A stretch of DNA of 64,000 bases from Pelagibacterales bacterium SAG-MED01 (GCA_014654455.1 JACWCY010000002.1:1-64000), one strand, 5' to 3'; counted from the first letter of the stretch, positions 55,147 to 64,000 are shown. A program made the numbers and translations. The notes: generated from the sequence alone by a model not told the origin.

Positions 55147-56412
55147 ATGAAAGTTGGAATAATAGGAAGCGGTGGAAGAGAGCATGCTATTTGTGAATCT
55201 TTAAAAAAATCAAGTAAAGTAAGTAAAATTTACTGTATACCCGGAAATGCAGGAACCAATCTAATTGCTGAAAATGTTGATTTGGGCATTGAGGACTTTA
55301 AAAAGATAAAAAATTTTATTATTTCAAACAACATAGATATAGTTGTGGTGGGCCCGGAAAAACCATTAGTTGAGGGTATCGTCGATTATCTAGAGAGTTA
55401 TCAAATTAAGGTATTTGGACCTAATAAAATAGCTTCACAGTTAGAAGGATCAAAAACTTTCACGAAAAAATTGTGTAAAAAATATAATATTCCAACTGCA
55501 AAATTTGGAATTTTTGAAAGCTCAAAAGAAGCTTTATCATTTTTAAAAAACTGTAATTTACCAATTGTAATCAAGGCTGATGGCTTAGCAGCTGGTAAGG
55601 GTGTTTACATTTGTGAAAATAATAAAGCTTGTCTTCAAGCCGTCGATGAAATCTTTAATGGTAAATTTGGTGAGGCTAAAAAAATTTTGATTGAAGAATT
55701 TTTGAAAGGAGAAGAAATGAGTTTTTTTGTAATTTGTGATGGCATATCTTATAAAAATTTTGGTACTGCTCAGGATCATAAAAGAGTTTTCGAAGGTGAT
55801 AAGGGTAAAAACACTGGTGGGATGGGAGCATATTCGCCTTCTAGATTAGAAAATAACGATTTAAATAAAAAAATTTTAAATAAAATAATTAACCCCACCC
55901 TCAAAGGATTAAATGATCTAAATTCTACGTTTAAAGGATTTTTATATGCAGGCTTAATGGTGGTAAAAGGAGAACCTTATTTAATTGAATATAATGTGAG
56001 AATGGGAGACCCTGAATGTCAAACGATACTCCCTAGACTTAAAACTGATTTTGCTGAAATAGTTTTGGCTTGTGTAAATAAAAATTTAGACTCGATTAGT
56101 TTGAATTGGGAAGAATATAAAAGTTTATGCATTGTACTTTGTTCAAACGGATATCCAGATATATATAAAAAAAATGTTGAGATTAAAAATTTAAGTGAAA
56201 TAAATCTAAAAAAAGATGAATTTATATTTCATGCTGGCACGAAAGAGTTTGATAATAAGATCTTTTCAAATGGTGGGAGAGTTTTAAATTTTGTAGTTAA
56301 ATCAGAAAATTTTAAAAAATCTAGAGATCGTGCAATTAATTTAATAGATCAAATAAATTGGGATGGTGGTTTTTATAGAAAAGATATTGGTTTTAAAATA
56401 ATAGATAAATGA
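55147..56412 (+). CDS. purD: phosphoribosylamine--glycine ligase
   Basis: Second step of purine synthesis: joins glycine to phosphoribosylamine with ATP. The 421-aa ATP-grasp enzyme starts KVGIIGSGGREHAICESL and shows GPEKPLVEGIVDYL, IKADGLAAGKGVYIC, NTGGMGAYSPS and YNVRMGDPECQ. Its start is 21 bases from the divergent DUF2093 start. The stop overlaps the rsmD ATG (ATGA). Confidence 0.97.
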   Translation: MKVGIIGSGGREHAICESLKKSSKVSKIYCIPGNAGTNLIAENVDLGIEDFKKIKNFIISNNIDIVVVGPEKPLVEGIVDYLESYQIKVFGPNKIASQLEGSKTFTKKLCKKYNIPTAKFGIFESSKEALSFLKNCNLPIVIKADGLAAGKGVYICENNKACLQAVDEIFNGKFGEAKKILIEEFLKGEEMSFFVICDGISYKNFGTAQDHKRVFEGDKGKNTGGMGAYSPSRLENNDLNKKILNKIINPTLKGLNDLNSTFKGFLYAGLMVVKGEPYLIEYNVRMGDPECQTILPRLKTDFAEIVLACVNKNLDSISLNWEEYKSLCIVLCSNGYPDIYKKNVEIKNLSEINLKKDEFIFHAGTKEFDNKIFSNGGRVLNFVVKSENFKKSRDRAINLIDQINWDGGFYRKDIGFKIIDK

Positions 56413-56969
56413 GAATCATAAGTGGATATTTTAAAGGGAAAAAAATTTCCTTGCCAGATGATAAACATACTAGACCCCTAAGAGATATGGTCAAAGAGTC
56501 TATTTTTAATCTAATAGAACATTCTAATAAAATTAATTTAAAAATAAAAGATGCTTTTATTTTAGACTTATTTTCAGGTTCAGGCTCTTTTGGGCTCGAG
56601 TGTATTTCAAGAGGTGCCAAAAAAGTTATTTTTATTGAAAATTATTTTAGAGCTTTTAAAATTTTAAACGAAAATATACGACACCTTAATGTTGAAGAAA
56701 AATCCAAAGTAATTAATCAAGACTCCTTTAAGTTCTTTAATCATAATCGAAGCTTTGATAAAAAATTTAAAATAATCTTTATGGATCCTCCCTATAAAGA
56801 AAAAAAAATAAACTATTTAATTGAACAAATAAAAGAAAATAAATTTTTAGATGAAAATGGAGTAATAATTATTCATAGACATAAATTAGATGATGTTCAA
56901 ATTAGTCAAAAACTTAAAATCTTGGATATAAGAAAATACGGTATTTCAAAAATAATAATTGGCAACTAA
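56409..56969 (+). CDS. rsmD: 16S rRNA (guanine-966-N2)-methyltransferase
   Basis: Methylates G966 of 16S rRNA. The 186-aa protein starts MRIISGYFKGKKI with TRPLRDMVKESIFN, has the SAM loop LDLFSGSGSFGLECISRGA and the catalytic MDPPYKEK. It begins in the purD stop. Its TAA interlocks with the stop of pgi in CTAA (56966-56969). Confidence 0.95.
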   Translation: MRIISGYFKGKKISLPDDKHTRPLRDMVKESIFNLIEHSNKINLKIKDAFILDLFSGSGSFGLECISRGAKKVIFIENYFRAFKILNENIRHLNVEEKSKVINQDSFKFFNHNRSFDKKFKIIFMDPPYKEKKINYLIEQIKENKFLDENGVIIIHRHKLDDVQISQKLKILDIRKYGISKIIIGN

Positions 56970-58120
56970 TTTTTAATTAATATTTTTTTTGTATTTGTTT
57001 TAATTAATTCTACAGCAGGCTGATTATATGGATTAATTTTCATCTCTTTTCCAAGTAAAATTGTTTCTAACATAAAAAAAATAAATAGTTCACCAAGTGC
57101 TTCTTCATTTTTTTGATTAATTTCAAAACTTCTAAAAGGAATATTTTTTTCTTTAAATACATTAATCGTTGATAAATACTGAGAATATTTAATATCATTA
57201 ATTTTTTTATTTTTTAAATATGAGTGGGAACTTAAAATTTTATCATTTTTAATTTTTTTTGAATAATTATTCTTTACATAAAAAAAAGTGTAAAAATTAT
57301 TTTTTGAACCATCAAGATATAACTGCATAAGGCTATGATTATCTTTTGGCATGTTAGAAATTATGGGTAATATTCCTTTTCTTTTTTTTCCAAGACTTTC
57401 GGCTACTAATTGTTGATACCAATAAAATAAATCTGAAGAATCTGTATCATAATTTAATATTATAGAGTTAAGTTTTTTTTTATTAGCTAGACTTGATATA
57501 TTTGAAACATTTGAAATCAATGAATTTATAAATTTCTTACTTTTAATTAGATAATCGAATCTTCTAAACTTATTAACTTTTAATCCCATTAATTCTGCTG
57601 GTAACATACCAACTTCAGAGAGAACTGAGTATCTACCACCAATTTCATTGTTATGATAAATAATCTTAGCTTTTAACTTTTGAGCTAAATTTAATAAATA
57701 ACTTTTTTTATTTTCAGTTATAAAAATATTTGACTCAGAATTATTTATTAAAATATTTGAATTAACAATAGTCTCTAGTGTATTTCCAGATTTAGATATT
57801 ATTAGATTTAAATTTTTTTTATTATTTTTTTTTTCTAAATCAAAATCATCTTTAAAAATCAACTTTTTTTTGATTTTTTTTTTTAAAAATTTATAAATAG
57901 CTCTTGAGCCTAAAATTGAACCACCCATTCCAATTAATGAAATATTTGGATATTTCTTAAATTTTAATATATCTTTTTTTCTATAGGAGTCTTTGTATGA
58001 TTCACTCAAAGATCTTAAAATTTGATTTTTTTCTTTAAGTAAATTGCTTAATAACTTTGTAATTTTTTTATTTTTTTTTTGATTCTTAAAATCTTTGAAA
58101 TTTATATTATTTGTTAACAT
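56966..58120 (-). CDS. pgi: glucose-6-phosphate isomerase, short form
   Basis: Interconverts glucose 6-phosphate and fructose 6-phosphate. Motifs of the SIS-fold enzyme are present: SLIGMGGSILGSRAIYKFL, ISKSGNTLETIVNSN, GGRYSVLSEVGMLPAEL and, near the end, INPYNQPAVELIKTNTKKIL. At 384 aa it is much shorter than the usual alphaproteobacterial Pgi (about 540) and shorter than Bacillus-type forms (about 450). ATG 58120 is chosen; the codon before it is TTG. The gene is rich in A/T runs of 8-10 bases. Confidence 0.88.
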   Translation of the reverse strand: MLTNNINFKDFKNQKKNKKITKLLSNLLKEKNQILRSLSESYKDSYRKKDILKFKKYPNISLIGMGGSILGSRAIYKFLKKKIKKKLIFKDDFDLEKKNNKKNLNLIISKSGNTLETIVNSNILINNSESNIFITENKKSYLLNLAQKLKAKIIYHNNEIGGRYSVLSEVGMLPAELMGLKVNKFRRFDYLIKSKKFINSLISNVSNISSLANKKKLNSIILNYDTDSSDLFYWYQQLVAESLGKKRKGILPIISNMPKDNHSLMQLYLDGSKNNFYTFFYVKNNYSKKIKNDKILSSHSYLKNKKINDIKYSQYLSTINVFKEKNIPFRSFEINQKNEEALGELFIFFMLETILLGKEMKINPYNQPAVELIKTNTKKILIKN

Positions 58121-58132
58121 CAATTTTAAAAT

Positions 58133-58444
58133 TTACTTAATTTTTTTTAATACAGACTCTTCTATTGAAGTAGGTTTTGTGTCTTTTATTATTTCATTTT
58201 CTGGCACGTCAATATTGCCTAAAGTTACTTTTATATCATTATTTTGGTTTTTTTGTTCAGTGACATTTTTATTTTCACCTGGCAGTGGAAGTTCACCATA
58301 GTTTGGTGGCAAAACTAGAGGGCTTTTTTTTTCAACCAAGAATTCATCTCCACTAGCTTTTTTTTTTAATGTCATTGCATCTTTAGCTGACTGACAAGCA
58401 GAAATTAAAAAAATAGTAATTAATAGTATAAAAAGATTTTTCAT
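58133..58444 (-). CDS. BamF-like (DUF3035) outer-membrane lipoprotein
   Basis: A 103-aa lipoprotein. The signal peptide ends in the lipobox LISAC, with lipidated C17. DEFLVEKKSPLVLPPNYGEL is the DUF3035 hallmark, found in alphaproteobacterial BamF, an accessory lipoprotein of the outer-membrane beta-barrel assembly machine. The order ileS-lspA-bamF is conserved in the class. Its ATG overlaps the lspA stop. The rest looks disordered. Membership of the BAM complex is inferred from the family. Confidence 0.78.
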   Translation of the reverse strand: MKNLFILLITIFLISACQSAKDAMTLKKKASGDEFLVEKKSPLVLPPNYGELPLPGENKNVTEQKNQNNDIKVTLGNIDVPENEIIKDTKPTSIEESVLKKIK

Positions 58445-58917
58445 ATTTTTTTTTTAATAAATATCTCTAATAATATTAATAACATAACTCCTATAGAGAT
58501 AAATATATCAGCTACATTAAATATAAACCAATGAAAATTGTAAAAATGAATATCAATAAAATCTGGAACTGATGAATAATATACTCGATCAAAAATATTG
58601 CCTAATGAACCGCCAAATATCATCATAAAACCAAGTTTTTCTAATTTTTTTGTTTTAGTTATCATCCAGAATATGATCGCTGTTACAAAAATTATTATAA
58701 TAGTTAAAATATTATAATTAATCTGATCTGCGAAAGAAAATAGTCCAAAAGCTATACCCTTATTCCATATTAAATTAAAACTCAAAAACGTGAATATTGT
58801 ATATTCTGATCCAAAATTAATTTTATCAAACTCAATAATTAAGTATTTAGACAATCTATCAGTTAAGAAGATGGAAAAAATTAAAAAAAAATTAAAAAAA
58901 TTTTTTTTTATCATCAT
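58441..58917 (-). CDS. lspA: lipoprotein signal peptidase
   Basis: Aspartic protease that removes lipoprotein signal peptides in the inner membrane. The 158-aa protein has four helices and the motifs GGSLGNIFDRVYYSSVPDFID (D119 likely catalytic) and FNVADIFISIG (D137). NLIWNKGIAFGLF is also conserved. The start may be 58917 or the adjacent ATG at 58914; the first overlaps the ileS stop. It would process the lipoprotein encoded next to it. Confidence 0.96.
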   Translation of the reverse strand: MMIKKNFFNFFLIFSIFLTDRLSKYLIIEFDKINFGSEYTIFTFLSFNLIWNKGIAFGLFSFADQINYNILTIIIIFVTAIIFWMITKTKKLEKLGFMMIFGGSLGNIFDRVYYSSVPDFIDIHFYNFHWFIFNVADIFISIGVMLLILLEIFIKKKI

Positions 58918-61634
58918 TAATTTTTATGTCTTTCACAGGCTTTTATATTAATTTTCCAACATACTGGACATTTTTCACCTTTAGCTTTATTTGTTTCCAC
59001 CAATACATTTTCTTTTGAATTATTTTTTATTTCTACTGAAGAAGTGATGCATAATTCTGATAAATCAACACCTTTGACAATCTCTAAAGATTTTTTATCC
59101 AAATGAATTGTTAATGCTGCTTCTAAACTTGAGCCAATTACTTTGCTTGCTCTTTTTTCTTCAATACTGATATTACAAATATTCCTTATTTTGATTAATT
59201 CAGACCATTTATTGTTAAGTTTTTTGTTTTCAAAAATTTTTGGTAGTTTTAAAAATTTTTCTAGATGAATACTTTTTTTCTTTTTTATAATAAGCTGATA
59301 TATTTCTTCAGTAGTAAAAGAGAGAATAGGTGCAAACCATTTTAAAAGTGATTCTAAAATAACATTTAATAATAATAGTGTTGATTTTCTTTTCTCAGAA
59401 TCTTTATTATCACAATATAAAGTATCTTTTCTTATATCAAAATAAAACGATGATAAATCAACAGTACAAAAGTTTAATAATTCTTTATAAAGATTATGAA
59501 AGTCATAGAATTTAAAGTTTTTTTCAAAATTTTTATTTATAGTATAAATTTTATGAAGCATAAATTGTTCAAGTTCTGGTAATTTATCAATATTTATTTT
59601 TTCCAGATTAATTTCTTCAAAATTATCATTTAAATTTCCTAGTAAATATCTAAATGTATTTCTTATTTTTCTATAGGATTCCGAATGTTGATCTAAAATT
59701 GAAAAATCAATTCTTAAATCTTCTGCATAATTAGAAGATGCTACCCAAATTCTTAATATATCAGCTCCATATTTTTTTAAAATATCTTCAGGAGCAATTA
59801 CATTACCCAGTGATTTTGACATTTTTAATCCCTTACCATCAACTACAAATCCATGGGATAAAATAGACTCGAATGGAGCTCTACCTCTCGTTCCACAAGA
59901 CTCTAATAAAGATGAATGAAACCATCCTCTATGTTGATCTGAGCCCTCTAAATACATAGATGCTGGCCATTTTAAATCTTTTCTTTTTTCTAAAACAAAA
60001 GAATGTGTTGATCCACTATCAAACCATACTTCTACAATATCACTTTGTTTTTCAAAATCTTCAGCTTTATATTTGGTTCCTAAAAATTTTGTTTTATCAT
60101 CCGAAAACCAGCAGTCTGAACCTTCTTTTTCATAAATTTTAGCAATATTTTCAAATACTTCATCATCAACTAAAACTTTTTTAGTTTTCTTGTTAACAAA
60201 AATTGGTAAGGGTACGCCCCAAACTCTTTGTCTTGATACACACCAGTCAGGTCTAGTTTCTATCATTGATTTCAATCTCTCTTTACCTTTGCTAGGATAA
60301 AAAGTTGTATCATCGATTGCCTTTAATGCTTTATTTCTTAGCTTATGACTTTCCATTGAAATAAACCATTGAGGTGTTGCTCTATGTACTAATGGAGCTT
60401 TTGATCTCCAAGAGTGAGGATAAGAATGAACCAGTTCCCCATTAGATAAAAGTTTTCTCTGTTCTCTTAATTTTTCAATTACAATAGGATTTGCTTTGAA
60501 AATATGTATTCCTTCAAATAGCGATACATCTTTAGTATATTTACCATCACCATCAACAGTTTCAATTGCTTTAATCCCATTATTTAAACAAAGATTAAAG
60601 TCATCTGGTCCATGGCTTGGTGCGCAATGAACAATTCCTGTCCCCTGTTCAGTTGTGACAAATCGTGCTTCTAGCATCGGTATATCATAATCGTAACCTA
60701 AATTTAAAAAAGGATGATTACAAAAAGTGTTTTTAAATTCTTTGCCTTTGAATTTTTTCAAATTTTTATAATTTTTTATTTCACAATCTTTAACTACTGA
60801 CTCTAATAACGACTCTGCTACAATAATTTTTTTATTCTTAAATTCACCATCATCATTTATTTCAATTAATAAATAATTTAAATTTTCATTATACGCTAAA
60901 GCTTTATTTGCAGGTATTGTCCAAGGAGTAGTGGTCCAAATAACTATACTACTGTCTTCAATATCTTTTATGTTCGACGACTTGATTGGAAAACATACAT
61001 AAATGGTATCAGATTTATGATCTTGATATTCTACTTCAGCATCAGCTAATGCAGTTTTTTCTACAGTAGACCATAAAACAGGCTTAAATCCTCTGTAAAG
61101 ACTGCCTTCTTTTAAAAATTTTCCAAGTTCTCTAACAATTTGAGCTTCTGCCTCGAAACTCATTGTAGAATAATAATTTTCCCAGTCCCCAATAACACCT
61201 AATCTTTTAAATTGATCTTTATGTACCTCTATCCATTTTTCAGCAAAGGATCTACACTCTTTTCTAAATTCAACAATAGGGACTTCGTTTTTATTTTTTT
61301 TATTTTTTTTGTATTGTTCTTCAATTTTCCATTCTATTGGTAATCCATGACAATCCCATCCAGGAACATAAACAGAGTCTTTTCCATCCATTTGATGAAA
61401 TTTTACAATTATATCTTTGAGTATTTTATTTAAAGCGGTTCCCATATGGATATTTCCATTTGCATAAGGAGGCCCGTCATGAAGTACAAATTTTTCCTTA
61501 CCTTTTCTAGAATTTCTTAACTCTTTATATAGATTAATTTTCTTCCAAAATTCTAAAATTTCAGGTTCCCTTATTGGTAAATTAGCTTTCATAGAAAAAG
61601 CTGTTTTTGGAAGATTAATCTGATCTTTACTCAT
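58917..61634 (-). CDS. ileS: isoleucine--tRNA ligase
   Basis: Class Ia synthetase of 905 aa. The HIGH motif appears as NIHMGTALNK, the KMSKS loop as GLKMSKSLGN, with the CP1 editing domain between (TTTPWTIPANKALAY). WDCHGLPIEWKIEE and VWFDSGSTHSFV are conserved. The C-terminal zinc site is shortened: C889 and C892 are followed by C900 and then H903, where a fourth cysteine is usual. ATG overlaps the ribF stop. A protein at the short end for the family. Confidence 0.97.
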   Translation of the reverse strand: MSKDQINLPKTAFSMKANLPIREPEILEFWKKINLYKELRNSRKGKEKFVLHDGPPYANGNIHMGTALNKILKDIIVKFHQMDGKDSVYVPGWDCHGLPIEWKIEEQYKKNKKNKNEVPIVEFRKECRSFAEKWIEVHKDQFKRLGVIGDWENYYSTMSFEAEAQIVRELGKFLKEGSLYRGFKPVLWSTVEKTALADAEVEYQDHKSDTIYVCFPIKSSNIKDIEDSSIVIWTTTPWTIPANKALAYNENLNYLLIEINDDGEFKNKKIIVAESLLESVVKDCEIKNYKNLKKFKGKEFKNTFCNHPFLNLGYDYDIPMLEARFVTTEQGTGIVHCAPSHGPDDFNLCLNNGIKAIETVDGDGKYTKDVSLFEGIHIFKANPIVIEKLREQRKLLSNGELVHSYPHSWRSKAPLVHRATPQWFISMESHKLRNKALKAIDDTTFYPSKGKERLKSMIETRPDWCVSRQRVWGVPLPIFVNKKTKKVLVDDEVFENIAKIYEKEGSDCWFSDDKTKFLGTKYKAEDFEKQSDIVEVWFDSGSTHSFVLEKRKDLKWPASMYLEGSDQHRGWFHSSLLESCGTRGRAPFESILSHGFVVDGKGLKMSKSLGNVIAPEDILKKYGADILRIWVASSNYAEDLRIDFSILDQHSESYRKIRNTFRYLLGNLNDNFEEINLEKINIDKLPELEQFMLHKIYTINKNFEKNFKFYDFHNLYKELLNFCTVDLSSFYFDIRKDTLYCDNKDSEKRKSTLLLLNVILESLLKWFAPILSFTTEEIYQLIIKKKKSIHLEKFLKLPKIFENKKLNNKWSELIKIRNICNISIEEKRASKVIGSSLEAALTIHLDKKSLEIVKGVDLSELCITSSVEIKNNSKENVLVETNKAKGEKCPVCWKINIKACERHKN

Positions 61635-62563
61635 TTTGTTTTCTTTGCAATTAATAAGTCAATTTCAATTTGTTTTTTTAATTGATCTACATTTTTAAAT
61701 TTTTTTTCTTTTCTAATAAAACTTATAAATTCAACTGTTAAATCCTTATTATATAGATTTCCAGAAAAATTAAATAAATGAACCTCTAATAATATTTTTT
61801 TTCCTTTGAATGTTGGCCGATATCCCAAATTAGCTATACCATTAATAAATTTTGCTTTGTTAGAGGTTTTAGCTCTTACAGCGTAAACTCCCGGACATGC
61901 TAAAACATAGTTTTTTATATCAATATTAGCAGTGGGAAAACCAATTTTTTTACCTAATTGTTTTCCCTTTTGGACTTTTCCTTGAATAGTCCATTTTTTA
62001 TTTAAAAGTTTATTTGCTTGATCTAATTTACCTTTTTGTAAATAGTTTCTAATCAATGACGAAGAAACTATTTTTTTTTTTATCAATAGTGGTTTAGGCT
62101 TAATTATTTTATAATTACAACTATTTTCATATTCAATTAATTGATTTACATCACCTTCTCTTTTATTACCAAACCTAAAATTATTGCTAACAAATATAAA
62201 TTTTGATTTTAATTTTTTTTTTAAAATATTCTTAATAAAAATAGTTGATTTCATTTTAGAAAACTCTTTATTAAATTTTTTTGTGATAACAAAATCAACT
62301 TTTAATTTATTCAAAAGATTAATTTTTTGTTTACTATTAGATATTCTAAAATTTTTTATGTTATTATTAAAGTACATTTTTGGCATTGGTTCGAACGTCA
62401 AAACTCCAATTTTTAAAGAATATTTTTTTTTATATTTTTGAGCCAATTTAAATAATTTTTGATGACCAGAATGAAGTCCATCAAAATTTCCAATTAAAAT
62501 TATTGAGCCTTTATGATAACTTTTAATATTAAAATTATTATATAAATTAAGTGATTTTACCAT
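61631..62563 (-). CDS. ribF: bifunctional riboflavin kinase / FAD synthetase
   Basis: Makes FMN from riboflavin and FAD from FMN. The 310-aa protein has the N-terminal adenylyltransferase with IGNFDGLHSGHQKL and SSSLIRNYL, then the C-terminal kinase with GKKIGFPTANIDI and PGVYAVRA. ATG 62563 gives the normal N-terminus. A TTG at 62590 would add nine residues inside the upstream gene. It overlaps both neighbours. FAD made here serves CrtI and the monooxygenase, among others. Confidence 0.95.
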   Translation of the reverse strand: MVKSLNLYNNFNIKSYHKGSIILIGNFDGLHSGHQKLFKLAQKYKKKYSLKIGVLTFEPMPKMYFNNNIKNFRISNSKQKINLLNKLKVDFVITKKFNKEFSKMKSTIFIKNILKKKLKSKFIFVSNNFRFGNKREGDVNQLIEYENSCNYKIIKPKPLLIKKKIVSSSLIRNYLQKGKLDQANKLLNKKWTIQGKVQKGKQLGKKIGFPTANIDIKNYVLACPGVYAVRAKTSNKAKFINGIANLGYRPTFKGKKILLEVHLFNFSGNLYNKDLTVEFISFIRKEKKFKNVDQLKKQIEIDLLIAKKTK

Positions 62564-63375
62564 TTTAATTCTGATTGAATATAATTGCAAATTGCTTCAT
62601 AAGATTTTGATGTTTTTTCAATTCCCTTTTCTTTTATTTCATTTTTATGAACACCATTAGATATTATTAAAGAGTCGAAATTTAAAAGGTTTGCTCCTTT
62701 TATATCAGTATTTAGATTATCACCAATCGATAGTATCTTTTTATTCTTATTATCAATTGACTGATTATAAACTTCAGGGTATGGCTTTCCAAAATAAACA
62801 ACTTCACCTCCCATTTTTTCAAAAACCATTGCAACCGATCCTGCGCATAGCTCCCTTTTATCTCCTCTATCAACAATTAAATCAGGGTTAGTACAAATCA
62901 TCTTTTTTTCTAAACAGTTTTCAAATAGATCTTTATAATATTTCAAATCTTTGTCATGATTGTCAAATAACCCCGTGCATAATATATAATCACACTTATC
63001 TATATTTTCTGATTTCATTTTTTTAAAATCTATAAATAAGTCAAAATCTCTTGGGGGGCCAACATGGAAGAAAGTTTTTCCTAATAAATTTTCTTTCAAA
63101 TAATTTAATGCTGCTTCACCCGAAGTAAAAACGTGATCTCTAATTTCTTTTTGCATTCCTAATTTTTCTAAAAAAGATTTTACAGCATGATTGGGTCTTG
63201 GTGCATTAGTGAGTAGAATATAATCTTTATTTTTTTTTGTCAGTTCATTTAATGCCTTAATAGCTTCTTGATGAAGAAAAATTCCATTATGGACCACCCC
63301 CCATAAATCGACATAAAATAACTGATAATTATCAACTATGGAGCTAAGGCCGTCTTTGTCTAAATTTTTAGTCAT
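62557..63375 (-). CDS. HAD-superfamily hydrolase, class IIA (TIGR01459-type)
   Basis: A 272-aa NagD-like hydrolase. The nucleophile motif is FYVDLWGVVHNG, in which the usual DxDG is DLWG, as in the TIGR01459 group. LLTNAPRPN, GKPYPEVYNQ and LSIGDNLNTDIKGANL complete the HAD motifs. The gene is almost always next to ribF in alphaproteobacteria, suggesting a link to flavin or nucleotide phosphate metabolism; this is inference. ATG 63375 is preferred to the TTG just before it. Confidence 0.88.
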   Translation of the reverse strand: MTKNLDKDGLSSIVDNYQLFYVDLWGVVHNGIFLHQEAIKALNELTKKNKDYILLTNAPRPNHAVKSFLEKLGMQKEIRDHVFTSGEAALNYLKENLLGKTFFHVGPPRDFDLFIDFKKMKSENIDKCDYILCTGLFDNHDKDLKYYKDLFENCLEKKMICTNPDLIVDRGDKRELCAGSVAMVFEKMGGEVVYFGKPYPEVYNQSIDNKNKKILSIGDNLNTDIKGANLLNFDSLIISNGVHKNEIKEKGIEKTSKSYEAICNYIQSELKW

Positions 63376-63444
63376 CAAAATAATCTATAACCCATAAAAT
63401 CCCCAAATTCCTATATTTTTTAACCAACTTATTTTGAACTATAT

Positions 63445-63472
63445 CTTGAAATAGTAAGGCCAATCTCTATAT
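63445..63472 (+). promoter_or_regulatory. possible heat-shock (sigma-32) promoter of groESL
   Basis: CTTGAA (63445-63450), the alphaproteobacterial sigma-32 -35 box, is followed after 16 bases by CTATAT (63467-63472), close to the CYTAT-type -10. The transcript would begin near 63479, about 20 bases before the groES ATG. No CIRCE inverted repeat (TTAGCACTC type) is present in the gap, so HrcA control looks absent. Confidence 0.5.
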
Positions 63473-63487
63473 GAAGTCCATATTATA

Positions 63488-63493
63488 AAGGAG
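63488..63493 (+). promoter_or_regulatory. strong Shine-Dalgarno of groES
   Basis: AAGGAG lies five bases before the groES ATG. A matching AAAGGAG at 63798-63804 precedes groEL. These two and the AGGAGG of atpE are the clearest ribosome-binding sites in the window. Confidence 0.75.
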
Positions 63494-63498
63494 AATTT

Positions 63499-63789
63499 AT
63501 GAAATTTAGACCGTTACATGATCGAGTTTTAATTGAAGTTTTAGACAGCAGTGAAAAGACTGCTGGTGGAATAATTATACCTGACACAGCTCAGGAAAAA
63601 CCTCAAGAGGGCAAAGTAGTTGCTATTGGAGGTGGTGCAAAAACTGAAGATGGAAAAACAATCCCAATGGATGTTAAAGTTGGTGACAAAGTTTTATTTG
63701 GCAAATGGTCAGGAACTGAAGTCAAAATTGATGGCAAGGAATACAGCATAATGAAAGAGTCAGACATTATGGGTATTTCAAGTAAATAA
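63499..63789 (+). CDS. groES: co-chaperonin GroES
   Basis: Seven-fold lid of the GroEL chaperonin. The 96-aa protein starts [16 protein letters not shown], carries the mobile loop [17 protein letters not shown] and ends with [12 protein letters not shown]. It has its own promoter and strong ribosome-binding site, and groEL follows after 23 bases. Confidence 0.98.
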   Translation: MKFRPLHDRVLIEVLDSSEKTAGGIIIPDTAQEKPQEGKVVAIGGGAKTEDGKTIPMDVKVGDKVLFGKWSGTEVKIDGKEYSIMKESDIMGISSK

Positions 63790-63794
63790 GTTAA

Positions 63795-64000
<206 letters not shown>

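Noticed and set aside
55126..55185. 20-residue N-terminal extension of the DUF2093 protein
   Set aside because: It would overlap the divergent purD start, and the family normally begins near the MFKKLAKI methionine.
63376..63498. CIRCE element expected before groES
   Set aside because: No copy of the TTAGCACTC inverted repeat could be found in the gap.

Overview
The window is a very AT-rich, tightly packed stretch of bacterial chromosome. Gene content and order fit a streamlined marine alphaproteobacterium of the SAR11 / Pelagibacter type. The main pointers are alphaproteobacterial neighbourhoods (mutY | dciA-dsbA-smc, HAD-ribF-ileS-lspA-bamF, ispH-thrB-rnhA-peroxiredoxin, ctaCDB-coxF-ctaGE-surf1-thrC), a CcrM methyltransferase, split b and b' subunits of F0, and a carotenoid-to-retinal gene set of the kind that serves proteorhodopsin. 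About 77 protein genes and one tRNA are visible. No stretch of 300 bases lacks a gene; the longest gap is about 120 bases. I see no insertion sequence, prophage, CRISPR array or clearly foreign segment.

Layout. 1-3.8 kb: end of an SDR gene, folB, uvrC, pgsA, and ilvE on the opposite strand. 3.8-6.3 kb: MarR regulator, OmpR-type response regulator and EnvZ-type kinase, resembling petP-petR plus a kinase. 6.2-12.5 kb: ubiK opposite lgt, a MidA-like methyltransferase, pgeF, prs, rplY, pth, ychF. 12.5-15 kb (minus): petABC for cytochrome bc1. 15.1-16.9 kb: trmL, hemF, greA. 16.9-20.8 kb (minus): CCA/poly(A) polymerase-type gene, tRNA-Gln, ispE, TPR protein. 20.8-23.3 kb: family-4-like uracil-DNA glycosylase, rnhB, ccrM. 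23.3-25.4 kb (minus): FAD monooxygenase, mutY. 25.4-37.9 kb: one 15-gene run on the plus strand: dciA, dsbA, smc, atpI-B-E-F'-F, crtI-B-Y, blh, ispH, thrB, rnhA. 37.9-46 kb (minus): peroxiredoxin, thrC, the complete aa3 oxidase set (surf1, ctaE, ctaG, a 41-codon coxF-like gene, ctaB, ctaD, ctaC) and rsmE. 46-48.8 kb: haloacid dehalogenase, CDGSH protein, pirin, quinone oxidoreductase. 48.8-55.1 kb: DUF2721, ubiA, then the lipid A/Kdo set msbA-waaA-lpxK-lpxL, and DUF2093. 55.1-57 kb: purD, rsmD. 57-63.4 kb (minus): pgi, bamF-like lipoprotein, lspA, ileS, ribF, HAD-IIA. 63.5 kb to the end: groES and the start of groEL.

How the genes fit together. Much of the window is energy conversion: bc1 complex, aa3 oxidase with its haem and copper assembly factors, the F0 motor and retinal synthesis. 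Haem (hemF, ctaB), quinone (ubiA, ubiK) and isoprenoid (ispE, ispH) genes supply the cofactors. A second theme is the envelope: lgt and lspA for lipoproteins, a BamF-like lipoprotein, and lipid A/Kdo enzymes.

The most interesting points are: an SMC of only 798 residues with no recognisable hinge; a ccrM promoter with GANTC sites inside its spacer and overlapping its -10; a 41-codon coxF-like gene joined to ctaB and ctaG by ATGA overlaps at both ends; crt/blh genes placed directly behind F0; five convergent gene pairs whose stop codons interlock in the same four bases; and divergent mutY and dciA whose start codons form a single CATATG.
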